From Allobrachymonas denitrificans DSM 15123 (GTDB lineage: Bacteria > Pseudomonadota > Gammaproteobacteria > Burkholderiales > Burkholderiaceae_C): a stretch of DNA of 64,000 nucleotides. The notes beneath the pieces are model-generated. The model was not told the origin of the DNA. It saw only the letters and a program-made list of their open reading frames with translations, and searched no databases. The stretch covers positions 868,001 to 932,000 of the forward strand of contig NZ_FOCW01000001.1 of the NCBI RefSeq assembly GCF_900110225.1, read 5' to 3'. Numbering within the stretch: position 1 is the stretch's first letter; each line of letters opens with the position of its first letter. Both the position numbers and the translations under genes were made by a program. Positions 17,010 through 24,668 of the stretch are shown piece after piece.

Positions 17010-18086
17010 TTACTTGTAGCCGACGCGGTCCAGCATCTGCTGCACCTTCACCTGATTCTTGCCCACCACGGAAACCGGAATGGTCTCGGATTTGAAGGCC
17101 TTGCCACCGGTCATGGCCTTCAGCGCGGCGTTGTCGATCTGCACGCCATTCGCTACCGGCCATTCGTTGTTGCCATCGGCAAAGTAGCGCTGGGCTTGCG
17201 GGCTGGCCAGATACTCCAGGAATTTCTGGGCCAGATCCTTGTTTTTGGAGTGCTTGGCAACGGCACCGCCGGCGATGTTCATATGCGTGCCCCAGCTGGA
17301 CTGGTTGGGGAACACCACGCCCACTTTTTCGACCACGGCGCGGTCCGCCGGATTGCTGGAGCGCATCATGCGCGCTAGGTAGTAGGAGTTGGTCAGGGCC
17401 ACGCCGCATTCACCGCTGGCCACGGCCTTGATCTGGTCGGTGTCACCGCCCTTGGGCGCGCGTGCCATATTGCCCACCATGCCCTGCAGCACGGCCTGCG
17501 TCTTGTCCGCACCGATGTGTTCGACCATGGTGCTGAACAGGCTCAGGTTGTAGGGGTGCGAACCGCTGCGGGTGCAGACCTTGCCCTTGTTGGCGGCGGA
17601 AGCCAGCTTTTCGTAGCTGTCCACATCGGCGGGCTTGACCTTGGCCTTGTTGTAGACGATAACGCGGGCACGGGTGGAGAAGCCGTACCAGGTGGTGCCG
17701 TTGGCGGTGCTGGCGTCACGGTACTGGGCGGGGATGGCCTTTTCCAGTACGGGCGACTTGATCGGGGCGAACAGGCCGTCGGCATCGGCCTTGGCCAGGC
17801 GGGAAGCATCCACCAGCAGCACCACGTCCGCAGGGGAGGCGCTGCCTTCGGCCTTCAGGCGCTGCAGCACGCCGGCATCATCGGTGTCCACGCGATTGAT
17901 CTTGACGTTGTTGGCCTTGGCGAAAGCGTCGTACAGGGCCTGATCGGTCTGGTAGTGGCGGGCGGAGTAAATGTTGAGGACCTTCTGTTGGGCCAGCACG
18001 GACGGTGCAGCCAGAGTAGCTGCGAGGGCTGCAGCACCAATAGAGCCAAGGGTGAAGGTTTTGCGGTTCAGAAAACGCTGGGACAT
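17010..18086 (-). CDS. fbpA: Ferric-iron ABC transporter substrate-binding protein FbpA
   Basis: A 358-residue periplasmic iron receptor of the FbpA/FutA/IdiA family. The signal peptide ends after about residue 32 (SVLA), and the mature start QQKVLNIYSARHYQTD is typical. The adjacent tyrosines Tyr235-Tyr236 (ALTNSYYLARMM) are the expected Fe3+ ligands, with His44-Tyr45 near the N-terminus as further candidates. ATG 18086 was chosen because it begins the signal peptide and has AGGAG about 12 bases upstream. The gene is monocistronic, with its own terminator and an upstream Fur-like site. It is the probable receptor for the fbpB/fbpC transporter encoded 12 kb away. Confidence 0.92.
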   Translation of the reverse strand: MSQRFLNRKTFTLGSIGAAALAATLAAPSVLAQQKVLNIYSARHYQTDQALYDAFAKANNVKINRVDTDDAGVLQRLKAEGSASPADVVLLVDASRLAKADADGLFAPIKSPVLEKAIPAQYRDASTANGTTWYGFSTRARVIVYNKAKVKPADVDSYEKLASAANKGKVCTRSGSHPYNLSLFSTMVEHIGADKTQAVLQGMVGNMARAPKGGDTDQIKAVASGECGVALTNSYYLARMMRSSNPADRAVVEKVGVVFPNQSSWGTHMNIAGGAVAKHSKNKDLAQKFLEYLASPQAQRYFADGNNEWPVANGVQIDNAALKAMTGGKAFKSETIPVSVVGKNQVKVQQMLDRVGYK

Positions 18087-18154
18087 GATGCGGAAAAACT
18101 CCTGGTTGGTCGTCACGGCTCCGAGCCGCGTGGGTGCCAGTATACATAAAAGAA

Positions 18155-18169
18155 TGCGAATCAATATCA
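18155..18169. promoter_or_regulatory. Fur-box-like operator upstream of fbpA
   Basis: Read on the minus strand the site is TGATATTGATTCGCA, which matches the 7-1-7 Fur consensus at 11 of 14 defined positions. It lies about 70 bases upstream of the fbpA start inside an AT-rich patch that also holds TATACATAAAA. It is the counterpart of the fbpC/fbpB site. Confidence 0.55.
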
Positions 18170-18275
18170 TTACTGATCGAAGTAGGGAAATTCCTGTTGT
18201 CGTGGTGCGACTGTGGAACACTGCAGCCGCGAGGTGTGAGTTGGTGATGTTCGTTTGCGTCGGCTTCGGTGCCGT

Positions 18276-18354
18276 TTTGGCTCGGGCCGGAAACGGACCG
18301 GCTCATGCTCGCTACGCTCACGAAATCGCCGATCCGTTTCCGGCCCGAGCCAAA
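18276..18354. repeat. Inverted-repeat element A (22-bp perfect stem)
   Basis: The arms 18276-18297 and 18333-18354 are perfect 22-base inverted copies (arm begins TTTGGCTCGGGCC). The 35-base spacer contains GCTCATGCTCGCTACGCTCA and CGAAATCGCC. The spacer recurs, reverse-complemented, inside element B. There is no T run, so it is not a typical terminator. Confidence 0.85.
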
Positions 18355-18433
18355 GCTGCGGTGGTGGTGCGCGCACTCTCGCTTCGGCAGAGGAGCACCC
18401 CTCTCTCTGTCATTCGAGGCGGGCGGCACATTG

Positions 18434-18516
18434 CTTCGGCTCTCAGCGTCTCCGGGTTTGGCGATTTCGTGAGCGAAGCGAGCATGAACCAAGCCCGGAG
18501 ACGCTGAGAACCGAAG
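18434..18516. repeat. Inverted-repeat element B (28-bp stem, two mismatches)
   Basis: The arms 18434-18461 and 18489-18516 pair over 28 bases with two mismatches (arm begins CTTCGGCTCTCAGCG). The spacer reads CGATTTCGTGAGCGAAGCGA then GCATGAA. With its flanks it matches the reverse complement of the element A spacer at about 30 of 33 positions. The arms of A and B are unrelated. Confidence 0.85.
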
Positions 18517-18592
18517 TGCCCCCCGACCCCGAACCAGCCCACCCCAAGGTGCGGAGCGGAACTAGAACGAGGTGCTGCAGGCCGTGGCAAGC

Positions 18593-19807
18593 TCAGAAAA
18601 GCGGCAAAGTCGCGTCGTCGTGTGACAGCACCTGTGTCTCGTTATGGTGCAGTGCCTCGTCATTGGGCAGCAGATTACCCACACGCACCCCCAGCAGGCG
18701 GAAGGGCCGAGTCAGGTCCACCCGCTTGAGACACTGTCCGGCCGCATGACGAATCTCGCGCGGATCCGCCGTGTAGTGGTTGATGCTGTGATCCCGCGTG
18801 GCAATACGGAAATCCGGATAGCGCAGCTTGATGCCGATGGTGCGCCCCATATAGCCCTTGCGCTTCAGGTCGGCCGCCACCTGCTGGCACAGCCAGGTGA
18901 AAATCTGCCCCAACTCGGCCTTGTCATGCACGGCATGCAGGTCGCGCTCGAAGGTGGTTTCTCGGCTCATGCTCACGGGTTCGCTGTGCGTTTCCACCGG
19001 GCGGTCGTCCCGGCCCCAGGCCGCTTCGTGCAGCCAGCTGCCATAGGATTTGCCGAACTGTTCCATCAGCCAGAAGCGATCCCGCGCGGCCAGTTCGCCG
19101 ATCGTGCGGATTTCAAGCCGCTCCAGCTTCGCGCCAGATTTTGGCCCGATGCCGTTGATCTTGCGGCAGGACAGCGGCCAGATCAGGGTCTCCAGATCTT
19201 CCGGTTGCACGATGCTGATGCCATTAGGCTTGTTGAATTCGCTTGCCATCTTGGCCAGCAGCTTGTTGGGTGCCACGCCCACCGAACAGGTGAGTTGCGT
19301 GGCGTCGAAGATCGCCTGCTGGATGCGCTGGGCCAATACCCGGCCACCATCTTCCTGGCCGCCGGGGACTTCGGTGAAGTCGATGTACACCTCATCCACC
19401 CCGCGGTTTTCCATCACCGGCGCGATGCTGGTGATGACGGACTTGAACAGGCGCGAATAGTGGCGATAACGGTCGAAGTTCACCGGCAGCAGAATCGCCT
19501 GCGGACACAGCCGCGCCGCCTTCATCATGCCCATGGCCGAGCCCACGCCAAAGGTGCGCGCCGGGTAAGTGGCGGTGGTGATCACACCGCGGCCGGTGTA
19601 GTCGCTGAGCCGGTCGAACGCCTCGACCGGAATCTCGGCGTAGCGCTCGCCGTACTGCTTACGCAACGCCAGATCGTTGCGGCTCGGGCTGCCGCCAATC
19701 ACCACCGGCAGCCCCTTGAGCTGCGGATAGCGCAGCAGCTCGACGGACGCGAAAAAGGCATCCATATCGAGGTGGGCGATGCGGCGGGGCAGGGGCGGCG
19801 TACTCAT
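18593..19807 (-). CDS. dinB: DNA polymerase IV (Y-family translesion polymerase)
   Basis: A 404-residue Y-family polymerase for error-prone bypass synthesis. The catalytic motif HLDMDAFFASVE is near residues 11-22, and the second acidic motif appears as GVDEVYIDFTEV. The helix-hairpin-helix region (INGIGPKSGAKLERL) and a C-terminal little-finger domain follow (GIKLRYPDFRIATRD). ATG 19807 starts the conserved region (MSTPPLPRRIAHLDMD). Length is somewhat above E. coli DinB (351), as is common in beta-proteobacteria. Its 3' end abuts the inverted-repeat region. Confidence 0.93.
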   Translation of the reverse strand: MSTPPLPRRIAHLDMDAFFASVELLRYPQLKGLPVVIGGSPSRNDLALRKQYGERYAEIPVEAFDRLSDYTGRGVITTATYPARTFGVGSAMGMMKAARLCPQAILLPVNFDRYRHYSRLFKSVITSIAPVMENRGVDEVYIDFTEVPGGQEDGGRVLAQRIQQAIFDATQLTCSVGVAPNKLLAKMASEFNKPNGISIVQPEDLETLIWPLSCRKINGIGPKSGAKLERLEIRTIGELAARDRFWLMEQFGKSYGSWLHEAAWGRDDRPVETHSEPVSMSRETTFERDLHAVHDKAELGQIFTWLCQQVAADLKRKGYMGRTIGIKLRYPDFRIATRDHSINHYTADPREIRHAAGQCLKRVDLTRPFRLLGVRVGNLLPNDEALHHNETQVLSHDDATLPLF

Positions 19808-19874
19808 GCGTGAAAAGAAGACAGCCACGGCCGCTGGACGCGGGCACGTGGCTGTGCAAGGGGAGGGGCCGGAA

Positions 19875-20324
19875 TCAGGGAGCGGCGTTGACCACCTCGC
19901 TGCCCGTGCCGGTGCGGATGGTGCCGGCGGCGGCGGCGCGCTCCTGGTCATTGGCGAAGGGGCCGATCAGCACGCGGAAGTTGACGCCACGCGGTGCCAC
20001 GAACACCTTGCCGGCCAGACTCGGTACCTTGGTGCGGATGTTGTCGGCTGCACGGTCGGCGTTGGCTTGGGCGGAGAAGGTGCCCGCCTGCAGATGCAGG
20101 CCATTCAGCGGCGCGCCGGCCAGGGGCTGGCCGTATACATCAGAACTGGCGACAGCGCTGGCGCTTGCGCCCGGGGTGGCTGCAGCGTCGGGACGGATGC
20201 TGGCATCGACCACCGGCACGTTGTTGTCGGTGCTCGGAGGCAGGTTGATGTTGGTGCAGGCCGCCAGCGACAGGGCGGAAATGGCCAGGGTCAGGCTGGC
20301 AGCGCGCGTGAAAGTCAGGGTCAT
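19875..20324 (-). CDS. SPOR-domain lipoprotein
   Basis: A 149-residue lipoprotein. The signal peptide ends in the lipobox LAAC (Cys22 region, SALSLAAC). A Pro/Ala/Ser-rich linker leads to a C-terminal SPOR domain (GLHLQAGTFSAQANADRAAD through RVLIGPFANDQERAAAA). SPOR domains bind denuded septal peptidoglycan and are found in RlpA, FtsN and DamX. No RlpA double-psi barrel is present, so it is not RlpA itself. ATG 20324 was chosen because it starts the signal peptide. It may act in cell division or envelope maintenance. Confidence 0.82.
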   Translation of the reverse strand: MTLTFTRAASLTLAISALSLAACTNINLPPSTDNNVPVVDASIRPDAAATPGASASAVASSDVYGQPLAGAPLNGLHLQAGTFSAQANADRAADNIRTKVPSLAGKVFVAPRGVNFRVLIGPFANDQERAAAAGTIRTGTGSEVVNAAP

Positions 20325-20718
20325 GTGCTTGGATCCACGAAAAGGACTACATGAAACGTCTGACTGACCAACGCACCTCGGAGCGTGGACAGTCAGGCAA
20401 CACCCTATTGTGCCCGATTCGCCGCCCCGCCCGCAGAGCGTGAGCTGGGGCAAATCGTGTGCGCTTGTGACATGTGGGCAGGTCTACGCGATGCAAGGAG
20501 TTGCGGCAGGGGCAGCGGCGAAATGGCTTGGACGTCGCACTGCAGAAACAGGGGGGTTCTGCAAGGCTGCCTGCCTGACTGACTGCCTGACTGCTTGAGG
20601 TTTCAGGCATCAGGCATCAGGCTTCAGGCTTCAGGCTTCAGGCTTCAGGCTTCAGGCTTCAGGCTTCAGGCTTCAGGCTTCAGGCTTCAGGCTTCGTCGT
20701 TGCGCCGCGACGCAGGTA
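20325..20718. other. Intergenic region between the SPOR lipoprotein gene and lldD
   Basis: A 394-base gap upstream of the SPOR lipoprotein gene and downstream of lldD. It carries the 7-bp tandem repeat at 20604-20694 and, just before it, a degenerate CTGCCTGACTGACTGCCTGA stretch of similar composition. No coding frame or clear terminator was found. Confidence 0.75.
20604..20694. repeat. Tandem 7-bp repeat, 13 copies (CAGGCAT/CAGGCTT)
   Basis: Thirteen back-to-back 7-base units: two of CAGGCAT then eleven of CAGGCTT. The tract lies 24 bases beyond the lldD stop codon. Unit length equals that of the tract after fbpB but the sequence is unrelated. Confidence 0.95.
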
Positions 20719-21876
20719 TCAGGCGACCGGATACGTTCCCGGCAGCAGGATGCCGCGGTCCACCTTGTTGATGTCGGTATGCCCGCAGAAGGCCATACTC
20801 ACGTCCAGCTCGTTGTGGATGATCTTGAGCGCCTTGGTCACACCGGCTTCGCCCATGGCGCCCAGCCCGTACAGAAAGGCGCGGCCGATCCAGGCGCTGC
20901 GGGCGCCCAGGGCCCAGGCCTTGAGCACGTCCTGCCCGCTGCGGATGCCGCCGTCCATGTGCACCTCGATGTCATTGCCCACCGCATCGACAATCGCCGG
21001 CAGCGCGGTGATGGAGCTGGGCGCGCCGTCGAGCTGGCGGCCGCCGTGGTTGCTGACCACGATGGCATCTGCACCACTTTCAACAGCAAGGCGCGCATCT
21101 TCCTTGTCCATGATCCCTTTCAGGATGATTTTTCCGCCCCACAGCTTCTTGATCTCCTCGATATCGGCCCAGCTCAGCGCCGGATCGAACTGTTCGGCCG
21201 TCCAGGAGGCCAGCGAAGACATGTCGCTCACGCTTTTGGCGTGGCCAACGATGTTGCGGAAGGTGCGGCGCGATGTGCCCAGCATGCCCAGACACCAGCG
21301 TGGCTTGGTGGCCAGGTTGATCAGGTTGGCGATGGTGGGCTTGGGCGGGGTGGACAGGCCGTTTTTCAGGTCCTTGTGGCGCTGGCCCAGCACCTGCAGG
21401 TCGAGCGTCACCACCAGCGCCGAGCAGTTGGCGGCCTTGGCGCGGTCGATCAGGTTGCGCATGAAGTCCTTGTCCTTCATCACGTAGAGCTGGAACCAGA
21501 ACGGATGGCCGCCTGTGGCTTCGCTCACGTCCTCGATGGAGCAGATGCTCATGGTGGACAGGGTGAAGGGAATGCCGAACTGCTTGGCGGCGCGTGCGGC
21601 CAGCATCTCGCCGTCAGCGTGCTGCATGCCGGTCAGTCCCGTGGGGGCGATGGCCACCGGCATGGCAACGCGCTCGCCCAGCATGGTGGTGGCGGTGCTC
21701 CGGTTGTCCATGTTCACGGCCACGCGCTGGCGGAACTTGATGCCCTGGAAATCCGCCTCGTTGGCGCGGTAGGTGGATTCGGTCCAGGAGCCGGCGTCGG
21801 CGTAGTCGTAGAACATGCGCGGCACGCGCTTCTCGGCCAGCACGCGCAGGTCTTCAATGCAGGTAATGACGGACAT
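20719..21876 (-). CDS. lldD: FMN-dependent L-lactate dehydrogenase / alpha-hydroxyacid oxidase
   Basis: A 385-residue FMN enzyme of the LldD/glycolate-oxidase family that oxidises L-lactate to pyruvate at the inner membrane, feeding the quinone pool. The catalytic loop SNHGGRQLDGAPSS carries the active-site His and Arg, FMN-phosphate binding is seen in VHMDGGIRSGQDVLKA, and PVAIAPTGLTGMQHADGE is a conserved N-terminal segment. ATG 21876 has GAGGAG upstream. It is not next to lldP or lldR, so its substrate could be another 2-hydroxyacid; the length and motifs favour lactate. Confidence 0.88.
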   Translation of the reverse strand: MSVITCIEDLRVLAEKRVPRMFYDYADAGSWTESTYRANEADFQGIKFRQRVAVNMDNRSTATTMLGERVAMPVAIAPTGLTGMQHADGEMLAARAAKQFGIPFTLSTMSICSIEDVSEATGGHPFWFQLYVMKDKDFMRNLIDRAKAANCSALVVTLDLQVLGQRHKDLKNGLSTPPKPTIANLINLATKPRWCLGMLGTSRRTFRNIVGHAKSVSDMSSLASWTAEQFDPALSWADIEEIKKLWGGKIILKGIMDKEDARLAVESGADAIVVSNHGGRQLDGAPSSITALPAIVDAVGNDIEVHMDGGIRSGQDVLKAWALGARSAWIGRAFLYGLGAMGEAGVTKALKIIHNELDVSMAFCGHTDINKVDRGILLPGTYPVA

Positions 21877-22339
21877 GGATGATCTCCTCTTTGCAGGCTC
21901 CGGCACAGCGGGCATGCTTATTGTTTAGCAGAAATGGTCGCACATCAGTCAGTGCGGCACAAGGCCTGTCATGGTAGTGCGGATGCAGCTGAAAAGGGGG
22001 AACTTTTGGATGAAATCCGCAGGGAACGCTTGAGGAAATTTTGAGGGGCTGCGGCGTAGTTGCGAGGCTTTCGTTTAGTTGCGACGGGGGCAAAGGGGCG
22101 CATGGTGACCACGGCCACGGCTAAAGCTACAGCTACAGCTACGACTACAACTGCAACTGCAACTGGAACTGGACCTGGAACTGGACCTGGAACTGGAACT
22201 GGAACTGGAACTGGAACTGGAACTGGAACTGGAACTGGAACTGGAACTGCCGCTGGGGCTAGGGCCAGGGCTACCGCCGAGTCTGGATTCGCGCTTTGAG
22301 GATGCTTGGCTCAGGTGCTGTGGGAGCTCGAGAAGGCCG
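21877..22339. other. lldD upstream region with hexamer repeat
   Basis: A 463-base gap between pbpC and lldD, both on the minus strand. It includes an AT-richer stretch near 21915-22050 that should hold the lldD promoter, and the hexamer tract at about 22120-22260. Frames through the hexamer tract give low-complexity Gly-Thr or poly-Ser and are not genes. Confidence 0.7.
22120..22260. repeat. Hexanucleotide repeat tract, core (GGAACT) 14 copies
   Basis: The core 22165-22248 is 14 units of GGAACT, two of which read GGACCT. A degenerate leader (GCTACA, ACTGCA units) extends it upstream in the same register. The unit is six bases, so frames stay open and read Gly-Thr repeats on the plus strand and poly-Ser on the minus strand. 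Confidence 0.93.
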
Positions 22340-24667
22340 TCATGGACGCCCGCTTCCCCTGGCAGCACCAGTGCGTACACCGGCACCACGCACCTCGATT
22401 TGCACCCGGTCCAGCACCTTGCCATCCCCCTGGCGGAGCTCCACACTGTGGCGGCCGGGCCAGGGCAGCCAGCCGACGGCACTCCCCTGGCCGACGCGCT
22501 TGCCGCCGATCCACCATTGCGCGCTGGGCAGTCGGGTGCGCAGCATCAGGCGCTGGCGATCCGGCGGAATATCGGGGTCGATCGCCAGGATGGTCCCGTC
22601 GGTCGGGCTGTCGATGCCGGCCATGGTTGCACCGGCGCTGCGTTCGGACGAAGGTGCGACGGCAAATACGGCCTGTTCGGTGCCGGTGATGAACCACTCG
22701 GTGCGTGGAGGTTCCTGCAGCGAAGCGCCGGCGCTGGCCGGAATGTCGAAGCGCACGCTGCGGCTCACCACGCCCGGAGGTGGTGTTGGTGAGCGGCTGG
22801 GCGTGCCGGCATGCAGATGCTGCATCAAGGCTGCCCAGATCGGCGTGGCGCCGCTGGTGCCGCTGACATCCCACATGGCATCGCCGCGGGCATTACCGAC
22901 CCAGACGCCGATCGTATAGCGTTCGCTCCAGCCCACGACCCAGTTGTCGCGCATGTCCTTGCTGGTGCCGGTCTTGACGGCAGTCCAGAAACGGGTGTGC
23001 AGCAGGCTATTGGGGCCGAAGGTGACCAGGCGGGCGTTGTTGTCGGAGAGTATCTGGCCAATGATGAAGGCAGCGCGGCCGTCGATGGCCTGGCGGGTGC
23101 CAGAGGCGGTGCGGGCGCCGCCCACCCGGTTGGTGCCGGGGGCTTCTTTCGCAGTCAGCCGCGTTTGCACCTCGCTCCAGCGCCCGCGATTTGCGAGCGC
23201 ACGGTAGGCGTTGGTGAGCTGCAGCAGGTTCATCTCGGGGCTGCCCAGCGCGAGGCTGTAGCCGTAGTAGTCCCCGGTGCGTGGCAGCGCGATGCCGAAC
23301 TGGCGCAGCTGGCGCGCAAACGGGTTGACACCCACCATGCCGATGGTGCGTACGGCCGGCACGTTGAGCGAGTTGCCCAGCGAGGAGCGCACCGAGGCCC
23401 AGCCCTTGAAATGCCGGTCGTAGTTCTGCGGGATGTAAAGTCCGCTCTGCGTCGGTATGGCGGCAGGCGAATCGTGCAGCAGCGAGGCAGCGGTGAGGCG
23501 ACGCTCGGCAATGGCCTGCGCATACAGCAGCGGCTTGAGGGTGGAGCCCGGCTGGCGTGGCGCCAGCACGGCGTCCACCTCGGGGCTGTGGCTGGTACGT
23601 ACCGAGGCACCGACCCAGGCCAGCACCTCGCCGCTGGCGTTGTCCAGTACCAGCACGGCGCCGTCCTGCACGTTGCGGCCTGCCAGCTCATGCATCTGGC
23701 GCTGCAGTTGCTGCACGGCCAGGCGCTGCAAGGGGGCGGAGAGGGTGCTGCGCAGCTGCGTACCGGCAGGTTGGCCGGCCAGAAGGCGACGCGCCAGATG
23801 CGGCGCCATCCCGTCGCTGGGTGACCAGGCCTTGCGCTGCATCACGCCCGCTGCGTACAGGCCCAGGCTGTCGCACAGCACGGCGCTGCGCGGGGTTTTC
23901 TGCATGATGGCCAGCACGCCGCAGGCGCGCCGTCCGACTGCTTCAGGTCCGGCATTGGGCGCGCGCACCAGTGCCGCCGTGATGGCCGCTTCGCGCGCAT
24001 CCAGACCGTGCGCGGCCTTGCCGAACAGCGTGCGGCTCAGTGCATCAATGCCCACGATTTCGCCACGGAAGGGCACCAGATTGAGGTAGGCCTCGAGGAT
24101 TTCATCCTTGCGCCAGCGCCCGTCCAGCATGCGGGCCGACGCTGCCTGGCCAAACTTCTGCAACAGTGTGCGACCACCCTGACCGCGCTTCAGATCATCG
24201 TCGATGAGGCCGACCAGCTGCATGGTGATGGTGGAGGCCCCACGCGTGCGCGTGTTCCACAGATTGCCCCAGGCCGCGGCACCGGCGGCCTGCCAGTCCA
24301 CGCCGCTGTGCTCGTAGAAACGCTTGTCCTCGCTCAGCAGCAGGGCGGTGCGCAGGGCGGGGGACACATCGGGCAGTGCCACCCACTGCCCGCGCCGCAC
24401 CTGCGGGTTGGTGCGCAGGCGGTGGATGACTTCGCCGTTGCGGTCCAGCAGCAGCGATTCGGAAGACACGAAATCCTGCCGCACTTGGGCAAAGCTGGGC
24501 AGGGCGTAGACGTCAGGAGCGTGGATCCCCATGCCGCCGGCCAGCAGCAGTCCCAACCCGACGCGCTGGAGGCGTGTGCCCTGCCACGTTTGCCGCGCCA
24601 GGGAGGCAAGGCCCGCTTGAGGCAGCCGCACTCGCGCGGGGATCCCAGCGTTCAGACTGTCGGACAA
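22340..24667 (-). CDS. pbpC: Penicillin-binding protein 1C
   Basis: A 775-residue bifunctional peptidoglycan synthase, close to E. coli PBP1C (770). A hydrophobic segment near residues 34-50 anchors it. The GT51 glycosyltransferase domain shows EDKRFYEHSGVDW and GASTITMQL. The transpeptidase has SxxK (PGSTLKPLLYA), SxN (LGNSLN) and KTGT (VKTGTSKD), and a C-terminal biPBP_C beta domain follows. The start is most likely TTG 24667, which has GGAGG nine bases upstream and lies one base after the stop of the macroglobulin gene. This tight pairing with an alpha-2-macroglobulin gene is the classic yfhM-pbpC arrangement. Confidence 0.93.
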   Translation of the reverse strand: MSDSLNAGIPARVRLPQAGLASLARQTWQGTRLQRVGLGLLLAGGMGIHAPDVYALPSFAQVRQDFVSSESLLLDRNGEVIHRLRTNPQVRRGQWVALPDVSPALRTALLLSEDKRFYEHSGVDWQAAGAAAWGNLWNTRTRGASTITMQLVGLIDDDLKRGQGGRTLLQKFGQAASARMLDGRWRKDEILEAYLNLVPFRGEIVGIDALSRTLFGKAAHGLDAREAAITAALVRAPNAGPEAVGRRACGVLAIMQKTPRSAVLCDSLGLYAAGVMQRKAWSPSDGMAPHLARRLLAGQPAGTQLRSTLSAPLQRLAVQQLQRQMHELAGRNVQDGAVLVLDNASGEVLAWVGASVRTSHSPEVDAVLAPRQPGSTLKPLLYAQAIAERRLTAASLLHDSPAAIPTQSGLYIPQNYDRHFKGWASVRSSLGNSLNVPAVRTIGMVGVNPFARQLRQFGIALPRTGDYYGYSLALGSPEMNLLQLTNAYRALANRGRWSEVQTRLTAKEAPGTNRVGGARTASGTRQAIDGRAAFIIGQILSDNNARLVTFGPNSLLHTRFWTAVKTGTSKDMRDNWVVGWSERYTIGVWVGNARGDAMWDVSGTSGATPIWAALMQHLHAGTPSRSPTPPPGVVSRSVRFDIPASAGASLQEPPRTEWFITGTEQAVFAVAPSSERSAGATMAGIDSPTDGTILAIDPDIPPDRQRLMLRTRLPSAQWWIGGKRVGQGSAVGWLPWPGRHSVELRQGDGKVLDRVQIEVRGAGVRTGAARGSGRP

Positions 24668-24668
24668 C

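Larger units (their letters stand above)
18222..18592. other. Non-coding region with two long inverted repeats
   Basis: This gap lies between the fbpA promoter and the 3' end of dinB. No frame in it looks like protein. It holds two large stem-loops, annotated separately, whose spacers carry the same sequence in opposite directions. The 80 bases between them contain no other element I recognise. Confidence 0.8.

Noticed and set aside
18318-18590. Short frames through the inverted-repeat region
   Set aside because: They span both stem-loops, lack start signals and have no protein-like composition.
5361-22260. The tandem repeats as CRISPR arrays
   Set aside because: Units are 6-7 bases with no spacers, and no cas genes are present.
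22060-22299. A Gly-Thr repeat protein and, opposite it, a poly-Ser protein
   Set aside because: Both are translations of the hexamer repeat tract with no start signal or conserved part.
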